Of a stretch of 64,000 bases of DNA, positions 1-8,381 are shown piece after piece. Under the pieces are notes generated by a model. That model made no database searches. It was not told where the DNA came from and saw nothing but the letters and a program-made list of their open reading frames with translations. The stretch is from QQVM01 sp035341855 (GTDB lineage: Bacteria > Bacteroidota > Bacteroidia > AKYH767-A > 2013-40CM-41-45): the NCBI GenBank assembly GCA_035341855.1, contig DAOQWA010000009.1, forward strand, positions 1 through 64,000, read 5' to 3'. A program made the position numbers and the translations under genes. Position 1 is the first letter of the stretch, and each line of letters starts with the position of its first letter.

Positions 1-2154
1 GTGGCTGTTGCAACCGACCTACTGGCTTTGACACTCATGACAGCGCCCGGTGATTGGGGTGCAGATGTTGTCTTTGGAAATTCACAACGTTTTGGTGTTC
101 CTTTCGGATACGGTGGCCCACATGCAGCTTTTTTCGCGACAAGAGAAATTTACAAGCGTGATATACCTGGACGAATTATAGGTGTCTCTATAGATGCACA
201 GGGAAACAAAGCTTTAAGAATGGCTCTTCAGACACGTGAACAACATATTCGCAGGGACAAGGCTACGTCGAACATTTGCACAGCACAAGTATTGCTGGCC
301 GTCATGGCAGGAATGTATGCAGTTTATCATGGTCCGAAAGGTCTCAGGCAGATTGCAAGCAGGGTGCATACTATAGCAAAACGTGCTTCCTCGGCACTTG
401 TAGCACTTGGTTATGATCAACAAAACACTGCCTATTTTGATACACTCAATATCGGATGCTCTGACCTGACTGAAAAAATTTATCAGGCAGCTCTTGAAGC
501 AAAAATAAACTTACGCATCATTGATAAACAAAATATAGCTGTCAGCTTTGATGAAACCACAACTGAAAAGGATCTGGAAAAACTCATCTCAATTTTTTCC
601 GGTGCTAAATCATCTTTGGATCTTCATCTCAACCAAACAACATTACCTGAAGTTATCGAAGGAAAAAATAAAAGAGCCACAACGTTTCTTGAACATCCGG
701 TATTTAACACACATCACAGCGAGACTGAGATGCTGCGCTACATCAGTACACTTGAAAAGAAAGACCTTTCTCTCAATCATTCTATGATACCTCTTGGTTC
801 TTGTACCATGAAGCTGAATGCGACAACAGAAATGATCCCACTTAGTTGGCCAGAATGGAATTCTATTCATCCATTTGCACCTTTAGACCAAACACAAGGC
901 TATCAGAAAATGATCCGGGAGTTGGAAGATTATCTCTGTAAAATTACGGGATTTGATGCTGTCTCATTGCAACCAAATTCAGGAGCACAAGGAGAATATG
1001 CAGGACTTTTAGTAATCCGTGCTTTCCATCATTCTAAAGGTGACCAGGGCCGGAATATTGTTCTCATCCCTTCGTCTGCACATGGAACAAACCCTGCGAG
1101 TGCTGTTATGGCGGGGATGAAAGTTGTCGTTGTTAAATGTGATGACCAGGGAAATGTTGACATAGCGGATCTGAGACAAAAAGCAGAGGCACATAAAGCT
1201 AATTTATCTGCACTTATGGTCACCTACCCTTCAACACATGGTGTTTTTGAAGAAGGAATTACTGAAATGACACGCATCATTCATGATTGCGGTGGTCAGG
1301 TATATATGGATGGAGCCAACATGAATGCACAAGTAGGATTGACAAATCCTGCAACCATAGGTGCAGATGTATGCCACTTGAATTTGCATAAAACTTTTGC
1401 CATTCCTCATGGAGGCGGCGGACCGGGCATGGGACCGATTTGTGTAGCAAAACATTTAGCAGAATTTCTTCCATCGCACACCATTATTAAAACCGGGGGC
1501 TCAACACCGGCAGTATCGGCAGCACCATGGGGAAGCGCAAGCATACTTTTAATCTCCTATGCATATATCAGATTATTGGGAGGAGCCGGAGTAACTGATG
1601 CAACGCGTTATGCGATCTTGAATGCAAACTACATCAAAGCACGTCTTGAAAATCATTATTCCATTTTATACGTAGGCAGTCAAAACAGAGTGGCGCATGA
1701 AATGATCGCTGATTGCAGGATGTTTAAAAATTCTGCCGGAATCGAAGTGGTAGATATTGCCAAACGACTAATGGATTATGGATTTCATGCTCCGACGATG
1801 TCATTCCCTGTTCCGGGAACTATCATGATCGAGCCGACAGAAAGCGAAGCGAAGTCTGAACTTGACCGCTTTTGTGATGCAATGATTTCTATCCGTGAAG
1901 AGATCCGGGAACTCGAGACAGGGAAAGCCGACAGAAAAGATAATGTTCTGAATAACGCTCCGCATACTGTCAGGGTGTTGACAAATGATCAATGGGAACA
2001 CCCCTATTCCAGAGCTAAAGCTGCTTATCCCCTTGCCTACATATCAGACAATAAATTCTGGCCTTCTGTCGGGCGTGTAGACAATGCTTACGGTGACAGA
2101 AATCTGGTATGTGCATGCCCGCCGATGGAATCGTATGCGGAAGAGACTGTATAA
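1..2154 (+). CDS. gcvP: Glycine dehydrogenase (decarboxylating), P protein, 3' part
   Basis: This is the PLP-dependent P protein of the glycine cleavage system; it decarboxylates glycine and passes the aminomethyl group to the lipoyl arm of the H protein. The reading frame is open from the first base, so the gene is cut by the window edge; the GTG at base 1 is not the real start. The 717 residues present match the C-terminal three quarters of a roughly 950-residue protein. The PLP lysine lies in NLHKTFAIPHGGGGPG (Lys464 of the fragment), followed by the glycine-rich loop of the family. The end (GRVDNAYGDRNLVCACPP) is typical. The T and H proteins are not in the window. Family identity is certain. 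Confidence 0.97.
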   Translation: MAVATDLLALTLMTAPGDWGADVVFGNSQRFGVPFGYGGPHAAFFATREIYKRDIPGRIIGVSIDAQGNKALRMALQTREQHIRRDKATSNICTAQVLLAVMAGMYAVYHGPKGLRQIASRVHTIAKRASSALVALGYDQQNTAYFDTLNIGCSDLTEKIYQAALEAKINLRIIDKQNIAVSFDETTTEKDLEKLISIFSGAKSSLDLHLNQTTLPEVIEGKNKRATTFLEHPVFNTHHSETEMLRYISTLEKKDLSLNHSMIPLGSCTMKLNATTEMIPLSWPEWNSIHPFAPLDQTQGYQKMIRELEDYLCKITGFDAVSLQPNSGAQGEYAGLLVIRAFHHSKGDQGRNIVLIPSSAHGTNPASAVMAGMKVVVVKCDDQGNVDIADLRQKAEAHKANLSALMVTYPSTHGVFEEGITEMTRIIHDCGGQVYMDGANMNAQVGLTNPATIGADVCHLNLHKTFAIPHGGGGPGMGPICVAKHLAEFLPSHTIIKTGGSTPAVSAAPWGSASILLISYAYIRLLGGAGVTDATRYAILNANYIKARLENHYSILYVGSQNRVAHEMIADCRMFKNSAGIEVVDIAKRLMDYGFHAPTMSFPVPGTIMIEPTESEAKSELDRFCDAMISIREEIRELETGKADRKDNVLNNAPHTVRVLTNDQWEHPYSRAKAAYPLAYISDNKFWPSVGRVDNAYGDRNLVCACPPMESYAEETV

Positions 2155-2236
2155 GCGAACTTCGATTAATCCTCAGACATGACTTGTTTTTATAAAAAAT
2201 AGCCATAAACAGACGAACTGTACCCACAACTAATCG

Positions 2237-2263
2237 TTGAAAACCCCATCCTGTCTATATTTG
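2237..2263 (+). promoter_or_regulatory. Bacteroidota-type promoter of the first T9SS cargo gene
   Basis: A TTG (2237-2239) stands 16 nt before TATATTTG (2256-2263), which fits the Bacteroidota -33/-7 consensus TTG-N17-23-TAnnTTTG with a spacer one short. The gene start is 57 nt further on. Assigned by motif only. Confidence 0.5.
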
Positions 2264-2320
2264 CACATATTTGTATTTACCGTACATTTGACTCCCTGAA
2301 ACAATCAAAACCACCCATAA

Positions 2321-4084
2321 ATGAAAAATTCTACACGCATATTTATTTTACTTGCCTTTGTGCTGAGCTCATGCATCGTACTGGCTTCATCTCGCCGTAC
2401 AGCACAAATGCCGGTCGATAATTCCTCATCACAATCTTTTAAAACCACGCCAATTCCTAACAGAATTCATGCGGTTCCATTTTATTCTGAAGACTTTGGT
2501 TCCGGTTTACCTGCCGGCTGGACAGTTACTGATTATTCAGGGAACAATGTACTTTGGCATTGGACTAACACAGGAATTTATAATGTAGGTTCAACACCGG
2601 GTCTTGACACTTTAAATTCTGTGGGTACAACCGCTGCGAATGGTTACATGATCTTCGACAGTGATTCTTCTAATGGTACTTTGACAGGAGAAAATTGTGA
2701 CCTGACTTCTGATGCTATTGATTGTTCGACTTACAATGTTGTTCACTTGACATTCAATCAACTTCTTTATCACTTCGCTGAATCAGCTACTGTATCTGTA
2801 AGTAACGATGGAAGCAGTTGGACGGTTGTTTATGATGCAAGTTTTGGAATGACACAAGGTCAGGCCACACCAAATCCTGATATGATCGATATTGATATCA
2901 CAGCTTATGCAGCATTACAATCTACTGTTTACATTCGTTTCAATTTCACAGGAGATTACGACTACTGGTGGATGATCGACGATGTTGCAATGTATGAGCC
3001 GGCTGCTGCAGATGCAGGAGTATTCTCTGTTATATCTCCAACGACTTCATGTACTGTTTTATCAAATGCAGAAGTTATCAGTGTAGAAGTCTACAATTTC
3101 GGATCCGATTCTATTTCAGGATTTGACGTAAGTTACAGCATTGACGGGGGCACTCCTGTAACTGAAAACATTGCAGATACAATTGCACCGGGATTTTCTT
3201 ATTCCTATAGTTTTACTGCTACTGCAGACCTGTCTGTTCCGGGAACATATACAATTTCGTCATACACTTCACTTAGTGGTGATGCAGAAAATAATAATGA
3301 TACTACAACTGTTACCATCGCCAATGGTTCTATCCAGGTTGATGCATCGAACGATTACACGATGGGATTTGAAAGCAATGAAGACTTTAACAGATGGTCA
3401 ATTGAAGATGGAAATTTCGACGGCAACTTTTGGACATTAAATAATTCACTGGCACGTACCGGAACAATGTGTGCCCGTATGGCAACACCAAATCCGGGAG
3501 ACCTTGCTGATGACTGGTTATTTACACCTTGTCTTGACCTTAGTGATACTGTTAGCTATGATCTTGAATTCTACTACAGAACTTTCAGCACAGCTACACG
3601 TGCAAACATTGAGGTGATGATCGGTTCATTACCTGCAGGCTTTGGAATGACTCAATCTATCCAGGCCATGACCATGGTTAGTAATTTGTCTTATAATTTG
3701 AGCACAAACAATTTCACCGTTCCTTTCGCAGGAGTTTACTATATCGGATTCCATGTCACAAATGCTGATAGTGCCACCTCTCTTCGTATTGATGATATCA
3801 ACCTTGTTGCATCAAGTGGTGTTGGAGTTCGTTCCATAAATAAAGGGGCTACAAGCATATTCCCAAATCCTGCCACTAATGTTCTGCGCATTAATAGCAC
3901 AGAGACTCTTAATAATGCAGAAGTAATGATCTTCAATACTATGGGACAAATGGTTGAAAGCAAGTCGTTTGGAAATATCCAAGTTGAGTCTATTGATATC
4001 AGCAAATTGGCTGAAGGTCAATACCTTGTTCAAGTAGTTTCGGATTCCGGAATATCGACTCAAAGAATCTCAATTATCAGGTAA
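2321..4084 (+). CDS. Secreted T9SS cargo protein with two MAM-like (choice-of-anchor J) domains
   Basis: A 587-residue protein with an N-terminal signal peptide (MKNSTRIFILLAFVLSSCIVLAS). Domain order: a choice-of-anchor J/MAM-like beta-sandwich at about 53-228 (FYSEDFGSGLPAGWT...DYWWMIDDV), a CARDB/Ig-like domain at about 229-335 (DAGVFSVISP...), a second anchor-J-like domain at about 345-500 (GFESNEDFNRW...LRIDDINL), and a T9SS type A sorting domain at about 510-587 (IFPNPATNVLRI...QYLVQVVSD). The sorting domain predicts export through the outer membrane and surface attachment or release; the ligand is unknown. The next gene has the same order of domains, so the pair looks like a tandem duplication. 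Each gene has its own promoter motif and terminator. Confidence 0.9.
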   Translation: MKNSTRIFILLAFVLSSCIVLASSRRTAQMPVDNSSSQSFKTTPIPNRIHAVPFYSEDFGSGLPAGWTVTDYSGNNVLWHWTNTGIYNVGSTPGLDTLNSVGTTAANGYMIFDSDSSNGTLTGENCDLTSDAIDCSTYNVVHLTFNQLLYHFAESATVSVSNDGSSWTVVYDASFGMTQGQATPNPDMIDIDITAYAALQSTVYIRFNFTGDYDYWWMIDDVAMYEPAAADAGVFSVISPTTSCTVLSNAEVISVEVYNFGSDSISGFDVSYSIDGGTPVTENIADTIAPGFSYSYSFTATADLSVPGTYTISSYTSLSGDAENNNDTTTVTIANGSIQVDASNDYTMGFESNEDFNRWSIEDGNFDGNFWTLNNSLARTGTMCARMATPNPGDLADDWLFTPCLDLSDTVSYDLEFYYRTFSTATRANIEVMIGSLPAGFGMTQSIQAMTMVSNLSYNLSTNNFTVPFAGVYYIGFHVTNADSATSLRIDDINLVASSGVGVRSINKGATSIFPNPATNVLRINSTETLNNAEVMIFNTMGQMVESKSFGNIQVESIDISKLAEGQYLVQVVSDSGISTQRISIIR

Positions 4085-4107
4085 TAAACCTTCAAATAAA
4101 TTTGAAT

Positions 4108-4142
4108 AAAAAAAGGATGCGAGATTGCATCCTTTTTTTTTA
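4108..4142 (+). terminator. Rho-independent terminator
   Basis: Thirteen-base arms (4108-4120 and 4127-4139; core AAGGATGC/GCATCCTT), a six-base loop and a run of eight T. It sits 23 nt after the stop codon of the first T9SS cargo gene. Confidence 0.9.
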
Positions 4143-4248
4143 TCTTATTAATAATTAAATCAATATGCTCTATTTTGGATAGAGCATGAATTGTTCTCCA
4201 CAAAAGGCTGCGAGACTATTTTAGATTTTAGTTTCGCACAAAAAAACG

Positions 4249-4256
4249 TACTTTTG
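4249..4256 (+). promoter_or_regulatory. -7 promoter element TACTTTTG
   Basis: A perfect TAnnTTTG match 33 nt before the start codon chosen for the second T9SS cargo gene. No TTG is found at the usual -33 distance. It lies inside the longer open frame that begins at 4191, which supports the downstream ATG at 4290 as the real start. Confidence 0.5.
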
Positions 4257-4289
4257 TGCTTACCCAAAATTTCTAACCAAAAATATACC

Positions 4290-6107
4290 ATGAAAAAATT
4301 TACTATTCTATGTGCCGTTTTGTTCGCGGGCGTGACTGCATTCGCGGCAGGAGGCGAAAAGAAATCCAATGTGCGAGGTGACAGGCATCCTGTTCAAAAA
4401 TCGACACAATTTAAAAAAGCAGGTTCTTCCGAACTTTCATCTAAGCACGAAATAGTGAACTCTTCTTCGAATATGAACAGAACCAGTTCGGCTCCTTTCT
4501 ATTCTGAAGTATTTGCCGGCGGAATCCCTCCAACATGGCAAAACATTGACAGTTCAGGCAGCGGTGTAAGGTGGACCTGGACAACTACAGGTACTTTTGT
4601 CGACTATCTTGGTAATGATTCTTTATCGGTTGTTGGAACTTCTGCCAGCAATGGATACTTAATGTTCGATAGTGACTCTGCAGGTGGTACGGCACAAGGC
4701 GAATATGGCGTGTTAATCACAGACGCAATCGATTGTAGCACTCACCCGACAGTTCGTGTAACTTTTAATGAGTATTTTACTAAATATGATGCTTTAACTC
4801 CAACTTATTTAAATACAGCAAGAGTTTATGTAAGTACGGATGGTACGACATGGACTATGATCCACGCTGCAGATGATGGTCTGGCTGTCAATGATGAGAC
4901 GCCTAACCCGCAGGCTGTTAGTCTTAACATTTCCAGCATTGCCGGTGGTCAAGCTACAGTATACTTTAAGTTCAGCTTCACAGGAGACTATTCTTATTGG
5001 TGGTTCGTTGATGACCTGGAGCTTTCTGAAGTTGGTGCTATCGATGCCGGGGTATTCGGAATTCTTGACCCATACAACGGTTGCTTACTTTCAGCTACAG
5101 AGGACATCGTGATAGGAGTTTTGAATGCAGGTGCTGACACTTTAATGGACTTCCCTGTTTCGTATTCTATCAACGGTGGAACTCCTGTTGATGAGATCAT
5201 AACAGATACCTTAGCTCCCGGAGACAGCCTTGTTTATACCTTCACTACTCAGGCAGACCTTTCAGTAGCCGGTTCTTATGATATCGTAAGCTACGTAACC
5301 TTCCCAGGAGATACAGAAACCGGAAACGATACTGCAGCAATTTCTACTGTTTCTGCGGCTCCGAATACAATACCTTATACAATGGGCTTTGAAGCCGGTG
5401 AAGATTTTTCAGGCTACTCGGTGGTTGACGTAGATGGAGATGGACAAGTTATTGACTTATCATCAACCTATACCCGCAGCGGAACCGTTTGTTTGAGATT
5501 CCCTTTCCCTACAGTCGCTAATTCTGACAACTGGGTTATCAGTAACTGCTTTGACTTAGTATCAGGTGTAGGCTATACTCTTGATTTCTGGTTTAAGGTA
5601 TTTGATATTTCACCTGCAGTTCCTTATAGTCTTGAGGCTTATGTTGGAAATTCGACTGATATAGGAACGATGAGCATTGTTGCAGCACCTCCAACACCGG
5701 GTGATACAATGTATACTAACGTTAGCCAATACTTTACAGTTCCTACAAGTGGCATTTACTACTTCGCTTTCCGTGCATTCGGAACGAACGTAGATAACAC
5801 TCTTCGTATTGATGATATCACTGTAGACTTTGCAGTTGGCGTAAACAACCCTGTATTAAATGATGCAGTAATGGTTTACCCTAACCCTAGTCAGGGAAAG
5901 ATCTTCGTAGCTAACAAAGGTATCAGCGAAAATTCAGCAACCATCAATGTGATGAATACTGTTGGTCAGGTTGTAGCAACCGTTAACTCAAACAACTTCG
6001 TAAAGGAAACGATTGACCTGAGCACTCAGCCTGATGGTCTGTACACTGTTCAGATCCGCACCAATGCAGGTGTAATCACCAAGACCGTGATGGTTTCTTC
6101 GAAATAA
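4290..6107 (+). CDS. Secreted T9SS cargo protein, paralogue of the preceding gene
   Basis: A 605-residue protein when started at the ATG at 4290, which gives a clean signal peptide (MKKFTILCAVLFAGVTAFAAG); the open frame runs up to 4191 but crosses a promoter motif. Domains follow the order of the upstream protein: anchor-J/MAM-like (FYSEVFAGGIPPTWQ...YWWFVDDLEL), CARDB/Ig-like (DAGVFGILDPYNGC...), a second anchor-J-like domain (GFEAGEDFSGYS...LRIDDITVDF) and a T9SS type A sorting domain (YPNPSQGKIFVANKG...GLYTVQIRTNAG). The two proteins share blocks such as TGDY-YWW and LRIDDI at matching positions. Predicted to be exported by T9SS; target unknown. Confidence 0.9.
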   Translation: MKKFTILCAVLFAGVTAFAAGGEKKSNVRGDRHPVQKSTQFKKAGSSELSSKHEIVNSSSNMNRTSSAPFYSEVFAGGIPPTWQNIDSSGSGVRWTWTTTGTFVDYLGNDSLSVVGTSASNGYLMFDSDSAGGTAQGEYGVLITDAIDCSTHPTVRVTFNEYFTKYDALTPTYLNTARVYVSTDGTTWTMIHAADDGLAVNDETPNPQAVSLNISSIAGGQATVYFKFSFTGDYSYWWFVDDLELSEVGAIDAGVFGILDPYNGCLLSATEDIVIGVLNAGADTLMDFPVSYSINGGTPVDEIITDTLAPGDSLVYTFTTQADLSVAGSYDIVSYVTFPGDTETGNDTAAISTVSAAPNTIPYTMGFEAGEDFSGYSVVDVDGDGQVIDLSSTYTRSGTVCLRFPFPTVANSDNWVISNCFDLVSGVGYTLDFWFKVFDISPAVPYSLEAYVGNSTDIGTMSIVAAPPTPGDTMYTNVSQYFTVPTSGIYYFAFRAFGTNVDNTLRIDDITVDFAVGVNNPVLNDAVMVYPNPSQGKIFVANKGISENSATINVMNTVGQVVATVNSNNFVKETIDLSTQPDGLYTVQIRTNAGVITKTVMVSSK

Positions 6108-6123
6108 TCATTTTATCCAATGC

Positions 6124-6158
6124 AAAAAAAGCCTCGCAGATGCGGGGCTTTTTTTTTG
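6124..6158. terminator. Bidirectional terminator between the T9SS cargo gene and mlaF
   Basis: The stem GCCTCGC/GCGGGGC (one T-G pair) with loop AGAT is flanked by an A7 run on the left and a T9 run on the right, so it can end transcription from both convergent genes. Confidence 0.9.
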
Positions 6159-6179
6159 TTCCGGCTTTTCAAGAATTCT

Positions 6180-6929
6180 TTAAACCTTCTTAATCGCCTT
6201 GGCCAACTTACTGGCAAAAATAAATTCATTGATCTCTTTGTTATCGGTACGCAGGATATCATCAACACTACCCTCCCACCACTTCTTTCCTTTAAAGAGA
6301 AAAAGAATCTTATCACCTATCTCCAACACAGAATTCATGTCATGCGTATTTACAATGGTAGTAATGTTAAACTCCTCAGTGATCTCTTTGATCAAATTAT
6401 CAATGACGATAGAAGTCTGTGGGTCAAGTCCTGAATTAGGTTCATCAAAGAACAGAAAGCTTGGATTAGGAGCTATAGCTCTGGCAATAGCAACACGTTT
6501 TTTCATTCCTCCACTCAACTCAGAAGGAGTCAGCTTATTGCTGTTGGCAAGATTTACACGCTGAAGACAAAAGTTCACTCTCTCTCTCTTTTCTTCTATC
6601 GGCATTCGGGTAAACATATTCAGCGGGAACATGACATTCTGTTCTACCGTCAGTGAATCGAAAAGCGCACCTCCCTGAAACACCATTCCGATCTGTTGTC
6701 TGAATGGTGTTCTTTCTTTCCTGCTCAATCCGGAAAACAGTTGTTCGTCATAAAGAATTTCACCCTTATCGATCTCCACCAGCCCGACCATACACTTCAT
6801 CATCACCGTTTTTCCGGAGCCGCTTCCCCCTATGACAAGGTTGATGTGACCTTTCTCAAAAGAACTGGATACATTCTCCAGGATATTTCGTCCGTTAAAA
6901 CTTTTTGATATATTCTTTAATTCGATCAT
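6180..6929 (-). CDS. mlaF: ABC transporter ATP-binding protein, MlaF family
   Basis: The 249-residue ATPase of an Mla-type phospholipid transporter of the inner membrane. Walker A is GGSGSGKT (34-41), the signature is LSGGM (138-142) and Walker B is FLFFDEP (158-164), followed by the D-loop SGLD. The start overlaps the end of the permease gene by four bases (ATGA), so the two are translationally coupled. In E. coli MlaF works with MlaE, MlaD and MlaB to move phospholipids between the membranes. Here no MCE (MlaD) gene follows; a terminator lies at once downstream, so the substrate-binding partner must be elsewhere. Confidence 0.88.
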   Translation of the reverse strand: MIELKNISKSFNGRNILENVSSSFEKGHINLVIGGSGSGKTVMMKCMVGLVEIDKGEILYDEQLFSGLSRKERTPFRQQIGMVFQGGALFDSLTVEQNVMFPLNMFTRMPIEEKRERVNFCLQRVNLANSNKLTPSELSGGMKKRVAIARAIAPNPSFLFFDEPNSGLDPQTSIVIDNLIKEITEEFNITTIVNTHDMNSVLEIGDKILFLFKGKKWWEGSVDDILRTDNKEINEFIFASKLAKAIKKV

Positions 6930-7666
6930 GTAAGTATAAGTTGGGTAAGTACATAATCGAAGATCAATATCAGGATGCTGCTGTACACGACTGCATTCGT
7001 ACTTGATTTTCCAACTTCAAGTGCACCACCTTCTGTGTGATAACCCTGATAGGCAGAAACTGTCGTGATGATAAAAGCAAAAGTGATCGTTTTGATCATC
7101 GCAAATGTGATGTTAAATGGAACAAAGGAATCCTGAATACCCATGATATATTCAGATGAACTTATTACGCCTGCTGCAGTCCCTGCAGCCCAACCTCCGA
7201 ATATTCCCAGGAACATACTGATGATGACAACGAATGGGAAAATGGCCAATGCTGCAAATACTTTCGGAAGCACAAGGTATGCAGATGAATTAATTCCCAT
7301 GATCTCAAGTGCATCAATTTGTTCTGTCACGCGCATGGTACCAATCTCAGATGCAATGCTGGAGCCGATCTTACCGGCAAGGACGAGTGACATCATCGTA
7401 GGAGAAAATTCAAGGATGATCGAATCCCGGGCTACAATACCGACAGCTTCCAGAGGAACCAATGGATTTACAAGATTATAAACGGTTTGAATGGTGATAA
7501 CGGCACCCATGAACACTGAGGTGAGTGCGACAATACCCATCGAACCATAGCCAAAATTATCCAGCTCACGGACAAACTGTTTCCAGTAAATAGAAAATTT
7601 TTCGGGCTTGGTCATCATTTCTTTCATGAAGATCCAATAGCGCCCTAAGTGATAAAGCCAATTCAT
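6926..7666 (-). CDS. mlaE: ABC transporter permease, MlaE family
   Basis: A 246-residue integral membrane protein with the MlaE/permease (DUF140) fold: an amphipathic N-terminal segment, then about five hydrophobic helices. Family landmarks include GAVITIQTVYN and the loop SEIGTMRVTEQIDALEIMGI, the coupling region (EQIDAL) that contacts the ATPase. First gene of a two-gene operon with mlaF. Function by family: the membrane channel of a lipid transporter linked to an MCE protein. Confidence 0.9.
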   Translation of the reverse strand: MNWLYHLGRYWIFMKEMMTKPEKFSIYWKQFVRELDNFGYGSMGIVALTSVFMGAVITIQTVYNLVNPLVPLEAVGIVARDSIILEFSPTMMSLVLAGKIGSSIASEIGTMRVTEQIDALEIMGINSSAYLVLPKVFAALAIFPFVVIISMFLGIFGGWAAGTAAGVISSSEYIMGIQDSFVPFNITFAMIKTITFAFIITTVSAYQGYHTEGGALEVGKSSTNAVVYSSILILIFDYVLTQLILT

Positions 7667-7814
7667 AGAATGCGATAAAAATAAGAAGAATTGATCAATG
7701 CATCCGGATTATCAGGGGATTTTACACACGGTTTATACATTGGACTTATTTCTTCATTTAGAATTATTTGTTCACCTGATCGTTATATGATTTCGATGAC
7801 ATGATTCATAATCT

Positions 7815-7822
7815 TACCTTTG
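7815..7822 (+). promoter_or_regulatory. -7 promoter element TACCTTTG almost touching a start codon
   Basis: A perfect TAnnTTTG ends five bases before the ATG at 7828. If it is used, the small lipoprotein mRNA would be leaderless or nearly so. No clear TTG at the -33 distance. Confidence 0.4.
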
Positions 7823-7827
7823 CATTA

Positions 7828-7971
7828 ATGCCTAAAGCTCAAAAGAAATCTTTTTTTATCCTCATTATCCTCTTTTCCATTTTGAGTAGTGGATGCTTTC
7901 TGACGAAGAAAAAATGTGATTGTCCAAAATTTGGCAAGAGCACAGAACAAAATCATCAAAAAAGTTCCTGA
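7828..7971 (+). CDS. Small lipoprotein with a CxCPxF motif
   Basis: A 47-residue frame with all the marks of a lipoprotein: basic n-region (MPKAQKK), hydrophobic stretch (SFFILIILFSIL) and lipobox LSSGC with the acylated Cys at 23. The mature peptide is only 25 residues and carries KKKCDCPKFGK, a possible metal- or thiol-binding CxCP motif. An in-frame ATG at 7801 would add nine residues but would lie upstream of the -7 motif. It sits between mlaE (divergent) and feoA. No function is known to me; the call as a gene rests on the signal peptide and the promoter motif. Confidence 0.6.
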   Translation: MPKAQKKSFFILIILFSILSSGCFLTKKKCDCPKFGKSTEQNHQKSS

Positions 7972-8039
7972 ATCCTTATTTTCTTTCAATTTAAAGAAGG
8001 ATAAATGATTAAAATCATGCTATAATTGAATAAAAAGGC

Positions 8040-8047
8040 TACTTTTG
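8040..8047 (+). promoter_or_regulatory. -7 promoter element TACTTTTG of the feo operon
   Basis: A perfect TAnnTTTG 26 nt before the feoA start. A TTG lies only 11 nt upstream (8026-8028), too close for a canonical -33 element. Confidence 0.45.
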
Positions 8048-8073
8048 AAGCCTATTTAAAATCATTCTAAATA

Positions 8074-8316
8074 ATGATGTCAGAGGAAATGTGTAGCCTT
8101 TCAAGTATGAGAAAGGGTCAAAAAGGGGTGATCGACTCATTTACTGACTACGAACTGTCACTCAAATTGCTCGAAATGGGATGCATCCCTGGGGAGATTA
8201 TCGAGGTGATCAGAGTGGCTCCCCTCGGTGACCCTATTGCCATATCTATTTCCGGATACATGTTAGGACTGCGAAAAGCAGAAGCCGGGACAGTAATGGT
8301 CAAACTCCAAACATAA
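8074..8316 (+). CDS. feoA: FeoA family protein
   Basis: An 80-residue SH3-like cytosolic protein that assists FeoB in ferrous iron uptake. Family features are GQKGVIDSF near the start, the LEMGCIPGEIIEVI block, and the end SGYMLGLRKAEAGTVMVKL. The first ATG at 8074 is followed by others at 8077 and 8089, so the exact N-terminus is uncertain by up to five residues. feoB follows 65 nt downstream on the same strand and is surely co-transcribed. Confidence 0.93.
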   Translation: MMSEEMCSLSSMRKGQKGVIDSFTDYELSLKLLEMGCIPGEIIEVIRVAPLGDPIAISISGYMLGLRKAEAGTVMVKLQT

Positions 8317-8381
8317 TTTTTTTAAAGAAGACCAACATTTAATATGGGATCTCTCCTCTGAGATCAAGAATTGCATCATAC

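Noticed and set aside
6199..6564. 121-residue plus-strand frame inside mlaF
   Set aside because: It is antisense to a clear ABC ATPase with intact motifs; composition is that of a shadow frame.
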